Source of the DNA: Asterias rubens | Lineage: Eukaryota; Echinodermata; Asteroidea; Forcipulatida; Asteriidae | Length of the DNA: 64,000 nucleotides | Direction of reading: 5' to 3' | NCBI RefSeq assembly: GCF_902459465.1 | Contig: NW_022985699.1 | Location: 135,001 to 199,000 of the forward strand | Part shown: piece after piece, positions 43,701 through 52,300 of the stretch | How the letters are laid out: each line of letters starts with the position of its first letter | Numbering within the stretch: the stretch's first letter is position 1 | Position numbers and translations under genes: made by a program | The notes under the pieces: model-generated | What the model saw: only the letters and a program-made list of their open reading frames with translations | What the model was told of the DNA's origin: nothing | Database searches by the model: none

Positions 43701-46264
43701 CTGGACTCTGACGACTCTCCTCCTTGTGATACTAAATACTCCCACCTTGTCATCACCACTTCTGACGCCTATGGTGGGAGAGACTACACTTACTGTGGTC
43801 AACAGCTACCGCCCAGAATCATCTCTCCAACTAACAGGTTGGTTGTGACTTTCAGAAGCATGTTTGGTATAGACTTTGGATTTGTTGCGGCCTATCAATT
43901 CATCAGTGCGGAGACATATCAAGGATCTTTCGGCCCAGTTTTCATTGACAGAGACGGAAATACAGGTCATGGGTCAGATGCTGAGAAAACAACATCACCC
44001 ATGAGCTCTCAGGAAGAGGACAGTGCTGCTCGGGTTACTGAAGGCAGTCTTATTGGTGATACTCCTTGTGAACGAGTTTTCAGTAATCCTGAAGGAGTCA
44101 TCCGCTCGCCGTACTTCCCTCAGGGTATGCCTCAAGGAGAAGAATGTACATGGACCATCACTGTACCAGGAGAGAAAGGAATTCATCTGTCTTTCCTGGA
44201 CTTTTACCTGGATGACTACGAGGTTGACACATCCACTTGTTCTGAAGATTCTGCCTCGGTTAGTGTTTTAATGGATGGCAGTCTCTATGAGTTTTGCGGG
44301 AACGTCCCACCGTCTCCTCTCATCTCAACTGGAAACTCTATCATCGTCGAGCTTAAGACAATGTCAGGAAATGGTCCAGGCTTCAGGATGCACTTCATCG
44401 ATGCCAGCCTAGTGTCTGCCGACTCGGTAACATCCCATAAGACTGGAGACATCACGGAATCAGGTACTTCAGGAGTAGACTTCCGATTTCTTGGAGACGA
44501 TGGCATGACTGTCCCGCCCAATGGTGACAAGAGGGATTTCACGCAACCTGATAGGGAGCGGGTCAACGTGCCAGTTCCGCAGTCAGATGACCCTTCAGCC
44601 ATAACTGCTTCAACTCCGGTGTCAGGTGTGGAAGATGAGGTGGGGTCGACGGGTACCATCAACACGACGACCGTCAACAAGGACAACATGGAAACCTTGT
44701 CAGGGTATACCTCAGTAGCTAAGACAACTGGCACTGCAAGTACAGCTGATGCAGGAGGTAAATTTTCATCTCTCATTTATTTGTAGTTTATACTTTCTGC
44801 GAATGCTACAGCAAAACAAATGTTTACGCCACAGCCCTGTTTTTGCTGTGAATGTTTTGCAGGAGTTGAGCACATTTTCACTGATGCGAATAATTTGTTG
44901 CGAATTTGTGATGTCAAAGTTCGTATGGCCTTTGCATTCGCAGAAAGTATGAACCTGGCTTAACTAGCGTCATACTTCGAAGAGGGCCTGGTTATTGCCA
45001 GAGTGCCTCTTTAAATCCTCTGCATAATAGGACTATCAGTCTCTCTCTACAAGGCGCTATTTACCCCCAAAAAGGCAGGCGTGATAGTCTCCCTACTCTA
45101 GTCTGATATCAGATTTGTTTGCCCATGGGAAAAAAACAAACAAATTTGTGGTTGAATAGAATGAAAAGTTCATTGAAGCCTGCACCATATTTTCCAAAGT
45201 TTCTGTCTTAAAAGATGTATTTGAATGATGAAACACAAGCAAATGTCAGCTTTGGAGCTGAGAGTGGGAAAACTTGCAAGGTGCAGGAATTACTAAGGTT
45301 GGTGATGCAATAACTCTAATTGAATAGGCTGCAATATGTGTTCATTATAACAATAATATTAGAGGTCCTATAATTTCTCTTGTAAGGTAGCATTGAATCA
45401 AACTTTCATGCGTAAGTTAGATTTGGATAATGTCTGAGACAATGATTTGCTTTACTCATATGTTCCCACTTGAATTTGAATTTGTGCCATACACATGTAT
45501 TTGCAAGTTTCCAGTCTTAAGCAAAAGCTTGCCCCGAATCATCTGACATGAAAACTGCCTCTGCTTAGTCTGATGTATTCTGAATTCAAACTTAGGTAGT
45601 GAATTGTGACTAAGCAGATCATTTTGCCAGACACGATTCAAATCTCACTCACAAATGGCTGATTAACCCACCCATTATACGGACCAAACAGGGCCCAATT
45701 TCATGACTATATTACCGTGAGCACAGAATTGGCACTTACGGAAGCAGGGAATTATGTGCTTACGGCAAGCGTATTTCATGGGTTATGGCAAATTTTGGCT
45801 TCTGCGCGTGCGTACTCAACGTTACTGCGCGAAATTCGGCACTTGCACGTAAGCGGGGAATCGTGATCGTAAGCGCAGAATTCAGCGGTAAGTAGAGCTA
45901 TGAACTTGGGCCCTGGTCCATCACTATGTTAAGTGCGTAATATTTTTTCAAAAGCTCTTTGTGTGTGTGTTTTGCCCACTCAGATGTACTGACCAGCCAC
46001 CAGCTTCGCGTCACAGCGATTGTCTGCGGCAGTGTGTCCTTCATTCTTTTCTTTCTACTCATCCTCCTCACTACCATCTGCATATACAAGAGACGTAGGC
46101 GTCACTCCAGCAAAACTGTCAACATGGGACAATCAGAGAAGAACTACTGGCAGAACTACAAGTCCTGGGCCCGGGAGTACACCGGCGGTCCGAACAAGCT
46201 AGAGGTGGCTGATGAGGAGGGGGTGGAAGCAGTACCAATTCCAGAACAGGAGAGGTTGGTTTGA
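31621..46264 (+). CDS. Giant 15-CUB-domain single-pass membrane protein
   Basis: A large cell-surface or shed extracellular protein; I do not recognise a named ortholog. The exons join as 31621-31749, 33794-33860, 34992-35107, 35856-44757 and 45984-46264, giving about 3,164 residues (see the alternative end at 61525). Order: signal peptide (1-21), RSRR furin-type site (58-61), CUB1 (67 to about 187) split by an intron, Thr/Gln/Pro-rich spacer (about 190-800) ending in a polyproline run, an N-glycosylation-rich helical region (about 810-990), CUB2-CUB15 (about 1005-2953), a Ser/Thr-rich stalk, a transmembrane helix (about 3081-3107) with the stop-transfer run KRRRR, and a short tail. Most CUBs show the signature CGG, then SPNYP, W.I, F..F.LDS, V.DG, YCGQ..P and YG..F.A.Y. 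CUB proteins bind proteins or glycans (cubilin, for example), but no ligand can be inferred here. Confidence 0.9.
31750..33793 (+). other. CUB gene intron 1
   Basis: About 2 kb, no exon seen. Contains a poly(A) run (32327-32347), the 53-bp array (32608-33137), and two related, inverted segments (33190-33400 and 33540-33650, sharing ACCATATGCATTT and TTGCCTTGGATC-type blocks). Confidence 0.65.
32608..33137. repeat. 53-bp minisatellite, 10 copies
   Basis: The GACGG landmark recurs every 53 bases (32656, 32709, 32762, 32815 and so on). The unit includes AACAGTGACTTATATCACAA, TAATGCCTCAGTACAAGTCA and TAACTATGACGG. The copies are almost identical, differing mainly by AACTATG or AATTATG, so the array is young. 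It lies wholly inside intron 1 of the CUB gene. Confidence 0.95.
33794..33860 (+). CDS. CUB gene exon 2 (furin-type site)
   Basis: Acceptor TTCCAG|GAC at 33793/33794, donor AAG|GTAAGA at 33860/33861, 22 codons plus one base. It encodes a short propeptide-like segment ending GRSRRDAEK. RSRR fits the furin consensus RXXR, so cleavage may free the mature N terminus just before CUB1. Confidence 0.78.
33994..34150 (+). repeat. tRNA-derived SINE in CUB gene intron 2
   Basis: GTCGTGGCCAGGCAGTCTAG (A-box-like), then GAATGTGGGTTTCGATCCTT (B-box-like) and CACGACACTTGTGTCTTTGA. A partial second copy resumes at about 34190-34270 with GTGTGGGTTCGAGTCCCAGT. Confidence 0.62.
34269..34651. mobile_element. 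MITE copy in CUB gene intron 2
   Basis: A full-length copy with GACACTGGACACTATTGGTA at the left end and CCAATAGTGTCCACTGCCTT at the right, embedded in SINE-like sequence on both sides. Confidence 0.75.
34655..34975. repeat. SINE 3'-body-like repeat in CUB gene intron 2
   Basis: AGCAAGACACTTAACCATTA, GTTAAGTCGATGGTCTCGCG and CCTAGGGACGTGATAAAGCA match the general body of tRNA-SINE tails. It ends close to the acceptor of exon 3 (34991). Confidence 0.45.
34992..35107 (+). CDS. CUB gene exon 3 (first half of CUB1)
   Basis: Acceptor CTCAG|AA at 34991/34992 completes Glu66, then CGGTVQVEVGSFQSPGFP with the canonical first Cys of a CUB domain. Donor CAG|GTATGC at 35107/35108, phase 0. CUB1 is the only CUB in this gene interrupted by an intron. 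Confidence 0.85.
35210..35376. mobile_element. MITE with CTAAGAGAGGTTTGCGGTAA ends
   Basis: About 30-base inverted ends (CTAAGAGAGGTTTGCGGTAA and TTACCGCAAACCTCTCTTAG) enclose the GATCAGTATGCT-type core. It lies in CUB gene intron 3. Confidence 0.75.
35430..35800 (-). repeat. tRNA-derived SINE in CUB gene intron 3
   Basis: The reverse complement of about 35500-35430 looks like a tRNA: TAGCTCAGTTGGTAAAGCGC (perfect A box), then GGTTTAGAGTCCTGATCTAG at the B-box position. The B box is decayed and the sequence runs on into the shared SINE tail, so this is a SINE, not a tRNA gene. Confidence 0.65.
35856..44757 (+). CDS. CUB gene exon 4 (8.9-kb exon, CUB1b to CUB15)
   Basis: One uninterrupted frame of 2,967 codons from acceptor CACAG|GTG (35855/35856) to donor GGAG|GTAAAT (44757/44758). 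The first codon is Val, not a start. Approximate domain positions: CUB1 second half 35856-36104; Thr/Gln/Pro-rich spacer 36110-37830; polyproline 37830-37945; helical N-glycan-rich region 37975-38510; CUB2 38555, CUB3 38961, CUB4 39369, CUB5 39762, CUB6 40135, CUB7 40554, CUB8 40978, CUB9 41418, CUB10 41837, CUB11 42244, CUB12 42673, CUB13 43090, CUB14 43561, CUB15 44070 to about 44400; stalk to the end. CUB13 lacks the first Cys and the YCGQ motif (reads LICSNQ) and is the most degenerate. CUB8 and CUB9 keep the Tyr-Asp pair (CDQRYDYLKIVDG) typical of calcium-binding CUBs, while most others read YAHVKV. Confidence 0.93.
38961..40101 (+). repeat. Recently duplicated CUB3-CUB4-CUB5 coding units
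   Basis: Units beginning at 38961, 39369 and 39762 (spacing 408 and 393) share long near-identical DNA, for example CCAAACTACCCTGGAGATTT and GAAACCAGTGTTGATTGCCA. Synonymous sites match too, so the duplication or gene conversion is recent. Confidence 0.9.
40978..41755 (+). repeat. Recently duplicated CUB8-CUB9 coding units
   Basis: Units at 40978 and 41418 (spacing 440) are nearly identical at the DNA level (GACAATTCAATCTCCTTCCT, GGTGACCAAGCCACTGGTGG), apart from a short deletion in CUB9 after the DGET segment. Confidence 0.9.
44758..45983 (+). other. CUB gene intron 4
   Basis: No exon seen. It carries a degenerate CCCAATTTCAT-family element at about 45691-45915, with inverted ends GGGCCCAATTTCATGAC and CTATGAACTTGGGCCC. 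Confidence 0.65.
45984..46264 (+). CDS. CUB gene exon 5 (transmembrane segment and cytoplasmic tail)
   Basis: Acceptor CACTCAG|AT at 45983/45984 joins in phase to give DVLTSHQLRV, then a 25-residue hydrophobic helix (AIVCGSVSFILFFLLILLTT) and IYKRRRRHS, a textbook type I anchor. The tail has NYWQNYKSW and two acidic clusters. If not spliced, it ends RLV and TGA at 46262-46264. A donor AG|GTTGGT at 46254/46255 could instead splice in phase 2 to a distant exon at 61525. Confidence 0.85.
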
Positions 46265-46940
46265 TGGTGACTGTTCTCAGGCACTCTTGGCTGCAGTAGC
46301 TAATTTCATGGCTCTGCTTAGCACCGAATTATGCACTTATGATCACCGCTCTCCACTTACTGCGCAAGCGCCAAATTTATGTGCTAGCTGTGTAAGCAAA
46401 GAATGCACACGCACAAGCAACAATTTCCTGCTTACGCATGAAATTTGCTTGATGTTAGTGCGGAATTCCCTGCTATTGTAAGTGCTGATTCTTTGATCAA
46501 TCCTCTGTTCAGGGTGGTGACTTTCATTAGGCAGTTCTAACCAATTTTTTGGCGACTTTGCTCCAATGTCATGTTAAGTTTTTTGATGCACTCGTTTTCC
46601 AAAAGATGGAAAAAGTTACAAGTACCTTTACCTCATGTAATTGTGTAAAATATCATTTCATTTGATACTCTTTACATCATGATGTCATCAGATTTCACAA
46701 AGAAATGGGTCTGTTATTCCAAAGAGGAAATTGTTCGCACCCTGTCAAAAGGTCAAATTCAATCTCTGTCTATAAACTCTACCAATTGGAAAAGTGAGTG
46801 TGCCACAAAGCTAAATTTGACATTTGAGCCTTTTTTAAGATTGGAATGCCTGACCCAGTGACAAGCAATTGGCATTTGGGCCTACAACCCTCAGTCCTTC
46901 TGAATCCTTTGTTACAGCAAAGTGAAATGAGAAGGGTTCA

Positions 46941-47180
46941 GGGCCCAATTTCATAGAGCTGCTTAGCATTAAAATTTGCTTAGCATGAAATTTCTTCCTT
47001 GATAAAAACAGGATTACCAACAAAATTTCCACCAGATTTTCAGGAAAGCAAACAACAGCTGAATACCAGTAACAAGCAATATGCATGAATGGATATTTGG
47101 TTGGTAATCCTGTTTTTATCAAGGAAGAAATTTTATGCTAAGCAAATTTTTGTGCTTAGCAGCTCTATGAAATTGGGCCC
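46941..47180. mobile_element. Foldback/MITE element with ~80-base inverted arms
   Basis: Starts GGGCCCAATTTCATAGAGCT and ends with the inverse. The arms match for about 80 bases, including GGATTACCAAC against GTTGGTAATCC and TTTCTTCCTTGATAAAAACA against its reverse complement. It is non-coding. Confidence 0.85.
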
Positions 47181-47490
47181 AGGAGGGTTAGGGTTAAGGT
47201 AATGAATTATTCTTTCAATAGCGATAGGTGAATTTTGAATGTAAAAGCAAGAGATAAGAAACTGAATGTGCTGTAAAGGGTTGGGAAAATAATAGTTTCC
47301 TTTGGTGGACTAAAATTTCTCTGGCAAAAATTATAACAATGGGAGACTTTTGAACGCCAGGTGGCAGCATACCTAACAGGTTAATTTCCATAGACCTTTT
47401 CGCAAATGGCCATTGCGCAAGCGCTAACGATTGTATGAGGTGCATGCTGGTCTAGCTATTTTTCTCGGTAATGTGCGCATGGTCAAAACT

Positions 47491-47621
47491 AAAACAGAAG
47501 ACCTTATCGCAACTAGTGGTACGCGCACATTAGGTGTGGAATGAGGTGCATAGACCAGCATGCACCTCATTCCACACCTAATGTGCGCGTACCGAGTAGT
47601 TGCGATAAGGTCTTCTGTTTT
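47491..47621. mobile_element. Near-perfect 60-base inverted repeat (foldback)
   Basis: Arms of about 60 bases (AAAACAGAAGACCTTATCGC ... GGAATGAGGTGCA and the inverse) flank a 10-base loop TAGACCAGCA. Differences are limited to CTAGTGG versus CTACTCGG near the middle of the arms. Upstream, 47437-47460 repeats TGAGGTGCATGCTGGTCTA. Confidence 0.9.
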
Positions 47622-47716
47622 AGAGAAAATTGATTTGACCTTGTACGTCTGCTTCCACCAAGCATCCCGAAAGTAACCCGTTATACTGTGGGCTCATTTC
47701 TATCTGGCAGAATGTT

Positions 47717-47878
47717 TAATAGATGGGTTGCAATACGCGTCGTTGACCGCCATATTTGATGTATTTTACACGTGAAAAGTGCACGCCTGTACGCGCTGCG
47801 CATGACTATCGTGCAATTTTCACGTGTAAAATACATCAAATATGGCAGTCAATGACGCGTATTGCAACCCATCTATTA
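47717..47878. mobile_element. Palindromic MITE with TAATAGATGGGTTGCAATAC ends
   Basis: A 162-base element whose ends are inverted for about 60 bases (ATGGGTTGCAATACGCGTCR, TATTTGATGTATTTTACACG) around a 38-base centre. TA at both edges fits a Tc1/mariner-type target duplication. It lies under 100 bases from the previous foldback. Confidence 0.88.
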
Positions 47879-47945
47879 CTATACTGGTATCATTTAAAAA
47901 CTATGGTTGTAAATTGCGCTAAAGTACTATAAGTATTTCATAACA

Positions 47946-47971
47946 AAAAGGTGATCTTTAAGATCACCTTT
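47946..47971. repeat. Short hairpin AAAGGTGATCTT
   Basis: A 12-base perfect stem (AAAGGTGATCTT and AAGATCACCTTT) with a one-base centre. It does not match the histone 3' stem-loop. Confidence 0.7.
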
Positions 47972-49217
47972 ATAAATGATCCATTTCGAAGTGAGACAAA
48001 CTCTGCTACCAAAGTGTTTTGTTTATTTTGCTTTCTACAATGCAATAAATTGTAAATTTATTTATTTATGTGCAGTTAAAAGGTTGTGAAGAGAAATTTA
48101 TAGACTTTATTTAAGAATAAGATTGAGATGAAAAGATAAGATTGCTTTCAAGAATTCATAATAATTTTCAATTTGTATTTCCAAGAGAGAAATAATAATA
48201 TTCTTTATAATATTCAGAATAATAGTCTCTATATTATAGCGACTGCAGTTTGGATTTGTCTCATAAAATTTGTTGTCAAAGTTACACCATAAAAGGTTTA
48301 AAACCATTAAAAAACTTTACAGGCATTGCACATTATTGGTAATTATTATAAAATAATTGTAAGAAAAAAACTTAGAAACAAACAATGGAGAGCTGATGAC
48401 AGTATAAAACATTGTGAGAAAAGGCTCCCTCGGAAGTAAGGTAGTTTATGAGAAAGAGGATATTTCTCACTCAAATATTAAAAGACTTTATGGATTAGGC
48501 ATCTGAAAGCACACACTTTTTTGTGACAAAGGGTGATTTTCTTTCATTACTGTCTTGCAACTTCAATATCAAATCAAGTCAAAATGTACTCAGGTTTGTT
48601 ACTTGATGCATATGTTGGGACACACTTAGTGAGAATACTTGTCTTTGACAATTACCAAAGGTGTCCAGTGCCTTTAAGAGATTTAAAGATTTGGCTTCAG
48701 CTGATAGAGTTTGTTGTAAACAATACACCATGCTGTGTGTGCTTTCTGATACCAGTAACCTTGGTGAGAATGAGTCGAAAGCGAAGGCACTTAACCAAAC
48801 AATTTCACTTTGTGGAAACCCCCCTCACCTCTCTGGTTAAAGCCATTGGACAATTTCGGTACAGAATTTTTTTTTAAAGCTTACAGGGTTTACTGAAGGT
48901 AATGGTTAAAGACTTCTCTTGAAATATTAATCCATGAAATGGCAAAAATGTGCGGAATCAAGGGTGGGTTTTCCCATTATTTTCTCTCGACTCCGATGAC
49001 TGATTGAGCCTAAATTTTCACAGGTTTGCTATTTTGTATAGAAGTTGTGATACACGAAGTGTGGGTCTTGGACAATACTGTTTACCGAAAGTGTCCAATG
49101 GCTTTAAGCCACAGCTTGGAGGAATAGAACATTAATTTGAGAGTTATGTAGTTAAATTTGAAGACAAATTAGAATAAGGACCTATGGTATAAACGCAAAA
49201 AAGTAGTTAATGTTCTG

Positions 49218-49310
49218 ACATTTCGACCCTAGCAGAGTCTTTCTCGACCCAAGAAGAGTCTTTCTCTTTCTTTTTAGCCTCTGAGAAAGACTCTGCTAGG
49301 GTCGAAATGT
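49218..49310. repeat. 28-base inverted repeat with 37-base loop
   Basis: ACATTTCGACCCTAGCAGAG plus TCTTTCTC pairs with GAGAAAGACTCTGCTAGGG plus TCGAAATGT. The loop itself contains a partial extra copy (AGAGTCTTTCTC). Likely a MITE remnant. Confidence 0.82.
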
Positions 49311-49639
49311 TCAGCCATTTGAGAACTATTTTTTTGTAGTTAAATTTGTGTACTTTTGTTCAGTCATTCAGGAAAGAATATATAAAAATCAAATGAATTA
49401 ATGATGTACAGAAAAAATAACAGAGTAAATTAAAATATTTCTGAAAAGATATTTTGTTACATTGTTTTATAAAGGAAGGAGTTTCAGTTGAATAAATAAT
49501 TCTCTGTGAAATTATCCACTTTGAAAGCCAGTTGAGTTCTTTGCAGTTATGTAGACAATGGTTAGAGAATTAAAGGGCCACACCACCACATGTTCATGTC
49601 CTACAAGTGTTACTCACTGATTAATGTTTTGGTCTGGAG

Positions 49640-50450
49640 GGGGGTCAGGGGTTGACGCTGTAATTAGCCATGCAAAAAGAACCTTTGCCCTCTCTCTTTT
49701 AGCCCCCCCCCCCAACATGGTTAGAGAATTAAAGGGCCCACACCACAAGTAAAATACTGTATGCAGAGGGAAGCGTACCATGAGAGCCGATGTTCATGCC
49801 CTTCCAGTGTTACTCGCTGATGAATATTTTGGTCTGGAGGGGGTCAGGGGTTGAAGCTATAAGCCAGGAGCCCCCACTAAGAACTTTTGCACCCCCACCC
49901 CTTGCCCTCATACTAATAATAATAATGCATTTATAATGTGCGACCTATCTAGTGAACAAGATCTGAGGCACAGAACCCCCCAAAAAACATTAATAACAAA
50001 AGAGAAACAATTATAGGACACAATGACAATTTATACAATGAATAATCCAAGTCTAATAAATAATCCAAGTGTATGTTGAGTAAAATAAATAGGTTTTCAG
50101 CAAGTTTTTACCCCCCCCCCTCTTGCTCACCCCAAATGACAGAAAGTTATGAAATAAGGCTTTTATTATATAAGCCTGAAGGCCCCCCCCCCATGCTCAG
50201 AACCCTTTGCCCCTCCCCCTGCAACGAGGGGGGGGTGGCTCAATCTAATAAAAACATTTATTTGTTTTTGTATTTTACTTTGCCTGAGGGAGGGGGGGGG
50301 CATAGAGAGGTGGAAACGGCTTCCGGGGGGGGGGGGGGGATGACATCCCATTCCCCCTAGTTATGCCATTCACATAACCGCTATGCCCTAAGTACCCCCC
50401 CCCCCCCCCCACCCCCACGGTCCCCCCCGCCCCGCCCGCCTCCCTCAATC
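49640..50450. repeat. Cluster of C- and G-homopolymer tracts
   Basis: Includes C-runs near 49706, 50110, 50183 and 50395-50410, and G-runs near 50229, 50291 and 50323-50339. Also a ~110-base duplication at 49560-49700 and 49715-49850 (GGTTAGAGAATTAAAGGGCC). Such tracts can form quadruplexes and are prone to assembly error. Confidence 0.75.
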
Positions 50451-50615
50451 CGCTTTAGTTTTGCCAGAAGTTTTTTACTTGCCCATTGCAACTTTATTCG
50501 AAAAAAATAAGTGTAAGTTATTAGATTTTAGTTTTAGGAAGGACTGATCGAGACAGTGGATAGTGTTTGGCAATCAAATAAACGTCAAATCAATACTTTT
50601 TCACCATAATTTAGG

Positions 50616-50825
50616 GGGAAATAATTACCGAAGCCACATCTCCCATGCTGAAACATTTTGTAATTTAAATGCCCCAGCAGCGAACAGCGCCCTCAGTGTC
50701 TCGTGACGGCCCCGCGTTCTCTCCGGCAGCGTGGCCGAACTGGTAGAAGAAGAACGGCCAAATGGCTCTGAAAAAAATGCCTGAAAATCACTTAAATTGG
50801 ACCCAATTTGTTGCGACAAGTACAC
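50616..50825 (-). CDS. Possible isolated coding exon, unknown product
   Basis: The minus-strand frame starts at ATG 50825 (MYLSQQIGSNLSDFQAFF) and runs 66 codons. Composition is more GC-rich and coding-like than the flanks. A potential donor CG|GTAATT lies at its end, before TAA. No partner exon was recognised on either side, so it could be a first exon of an unseen gene, a retrocopy relic or chance. Confidence 0.25.
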
Positions 50826-52139
50826 ATTTCAAAAGGGTAGGTACTCTACTATAGTGTGTGTTGTTAAAATTGCGAAATATTAGTTTGAAAATGCATTTTT
50901 TTAAGTATTAAAATCGTATCAAGATCTAAGACGAAATTATCAAATCTTGAAAAGTTCCCAAGGTGGCGCTGCAGATGGGACACAAAATCATTGGCGGGCT
51001 CTCTATGTGTTTAAATAAAAACATAAAAATACACGCAAAATTTAGCACATATTCAAAATTAAAATATAACTTATTTTGGGGGCGAGTTTGTGTTGAACAA
51101 ATCTTTGTTAAATATTACATTCATTCTTGAACCTTTTGTATAGAGCTTTCCTGATCCTGCCACCATTTTTCTACTCTTTTTTACAAAATAATCTTATTAT
51201 TATTAATTAAAATAAATTATAGGCTATGCTATTTTAGTCCCTATTTCATTCTAAAAAGTCATTTAAACGAGTCCACCTACACATCATTTTAAGGTATTTG
51301 TATCTGTTCGGTACTGCACACAAACTCCACTATCGGGATATCAATGGTGCGTGGTGGCTATAGTACTACGTGGATTAATAGTGGGCCCGGTATTTGTATA
51401 TTAGAGGGTAAAGTAGGCCAAACTTTGACGTTGAAGAATGCTACAAATACAGCGTTTAAACAATTACAGTTCTGTACAGACCATTTTCCTTTGATTTGCC
51501 TGCAGTAAAAGGGGGGGGTGTACATTTGATAGTTTTTTGGTACTCCCCGTGAGCCTTATAGGGTACTAACATTTTTGGCCCCCTTAACGCTAGGTTGTTA
51601 GGTAAATATTATGTGGTCTTTGCCTCCAACAATAACTTAAATTTCCTTTGTACACAACTAAAACTTTTCCAACAAACTGAATATGTATTAATTATGATGC
51701 TTGACGATGTTTGCATTGTCGTATCATCCAGGCGTAGTGCTCTGCCTACCGCGGCGTCGCTGTGCACGGTAGGCAGGACACCTGTCTACAGCAGAGTCAT
51801 CTAAGAACACTCAACATGATGGATGGTCTCAGTGACTGTCTTAATAATCATACTTTTTCAGTACAAAAATCATCGTGGGTACAATTTCATGCTTAAATAT
51901 GGAGAGGCCAGTAGGCGGTTTTCAAGCCATTTCTATTGGTATTTTTGTCATTTGGGGGCAATTGTATGTGTGATAATCATAGAAAATTGTGATTTCCTGG
52001 GTGCGATGACTTACAAAATGTATCTGGAGTACAAGTATGAGTGGGAAGAGAGGAGTACAGCGCCCCAGTAACTGGGTCTAGTTTTTGAGAAGGTACCAAT
52101 AAAGTTAACAAAATTGAACAAATTTTGATTTTTGAAATA

Positions 52140-52300
52140 AAAGTCAACATACATGAACCCACACTCCTGAACAGATACAGCGAAGCTTGAGTTCGGTGCT
52201 CTAATAAGTGATTGGCCAAGACCCTAATCCACACTCTGCTGATCAGAAACAACAGAGCCTGTGTCCAGTGTGCTTGACCACTTGGCAATGCTTTTTTTTA
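52140..52300 (-). repeat. SINE-like repeat
   Basis: The reverse complement begins CATTGCCAAGTGGTCAAGCA (A-box-like), then ACTGGACACAGGCTCTG and a decayed B-box region. Same broad family as 24530-24700. Confidence 0.5.

Noticed and set aside
37610..44776. Antisense frames within the CUB exon (up to 163 codons)
   Set aside because: Shadows of a strongly supported sense coding region, with no splice or domain support.
47946..47971. Histone mRNA stem-loop
   Set aside because: The stem is AAAGGTGATCTT and does not match the histone consensus; no histone gene is nearby.
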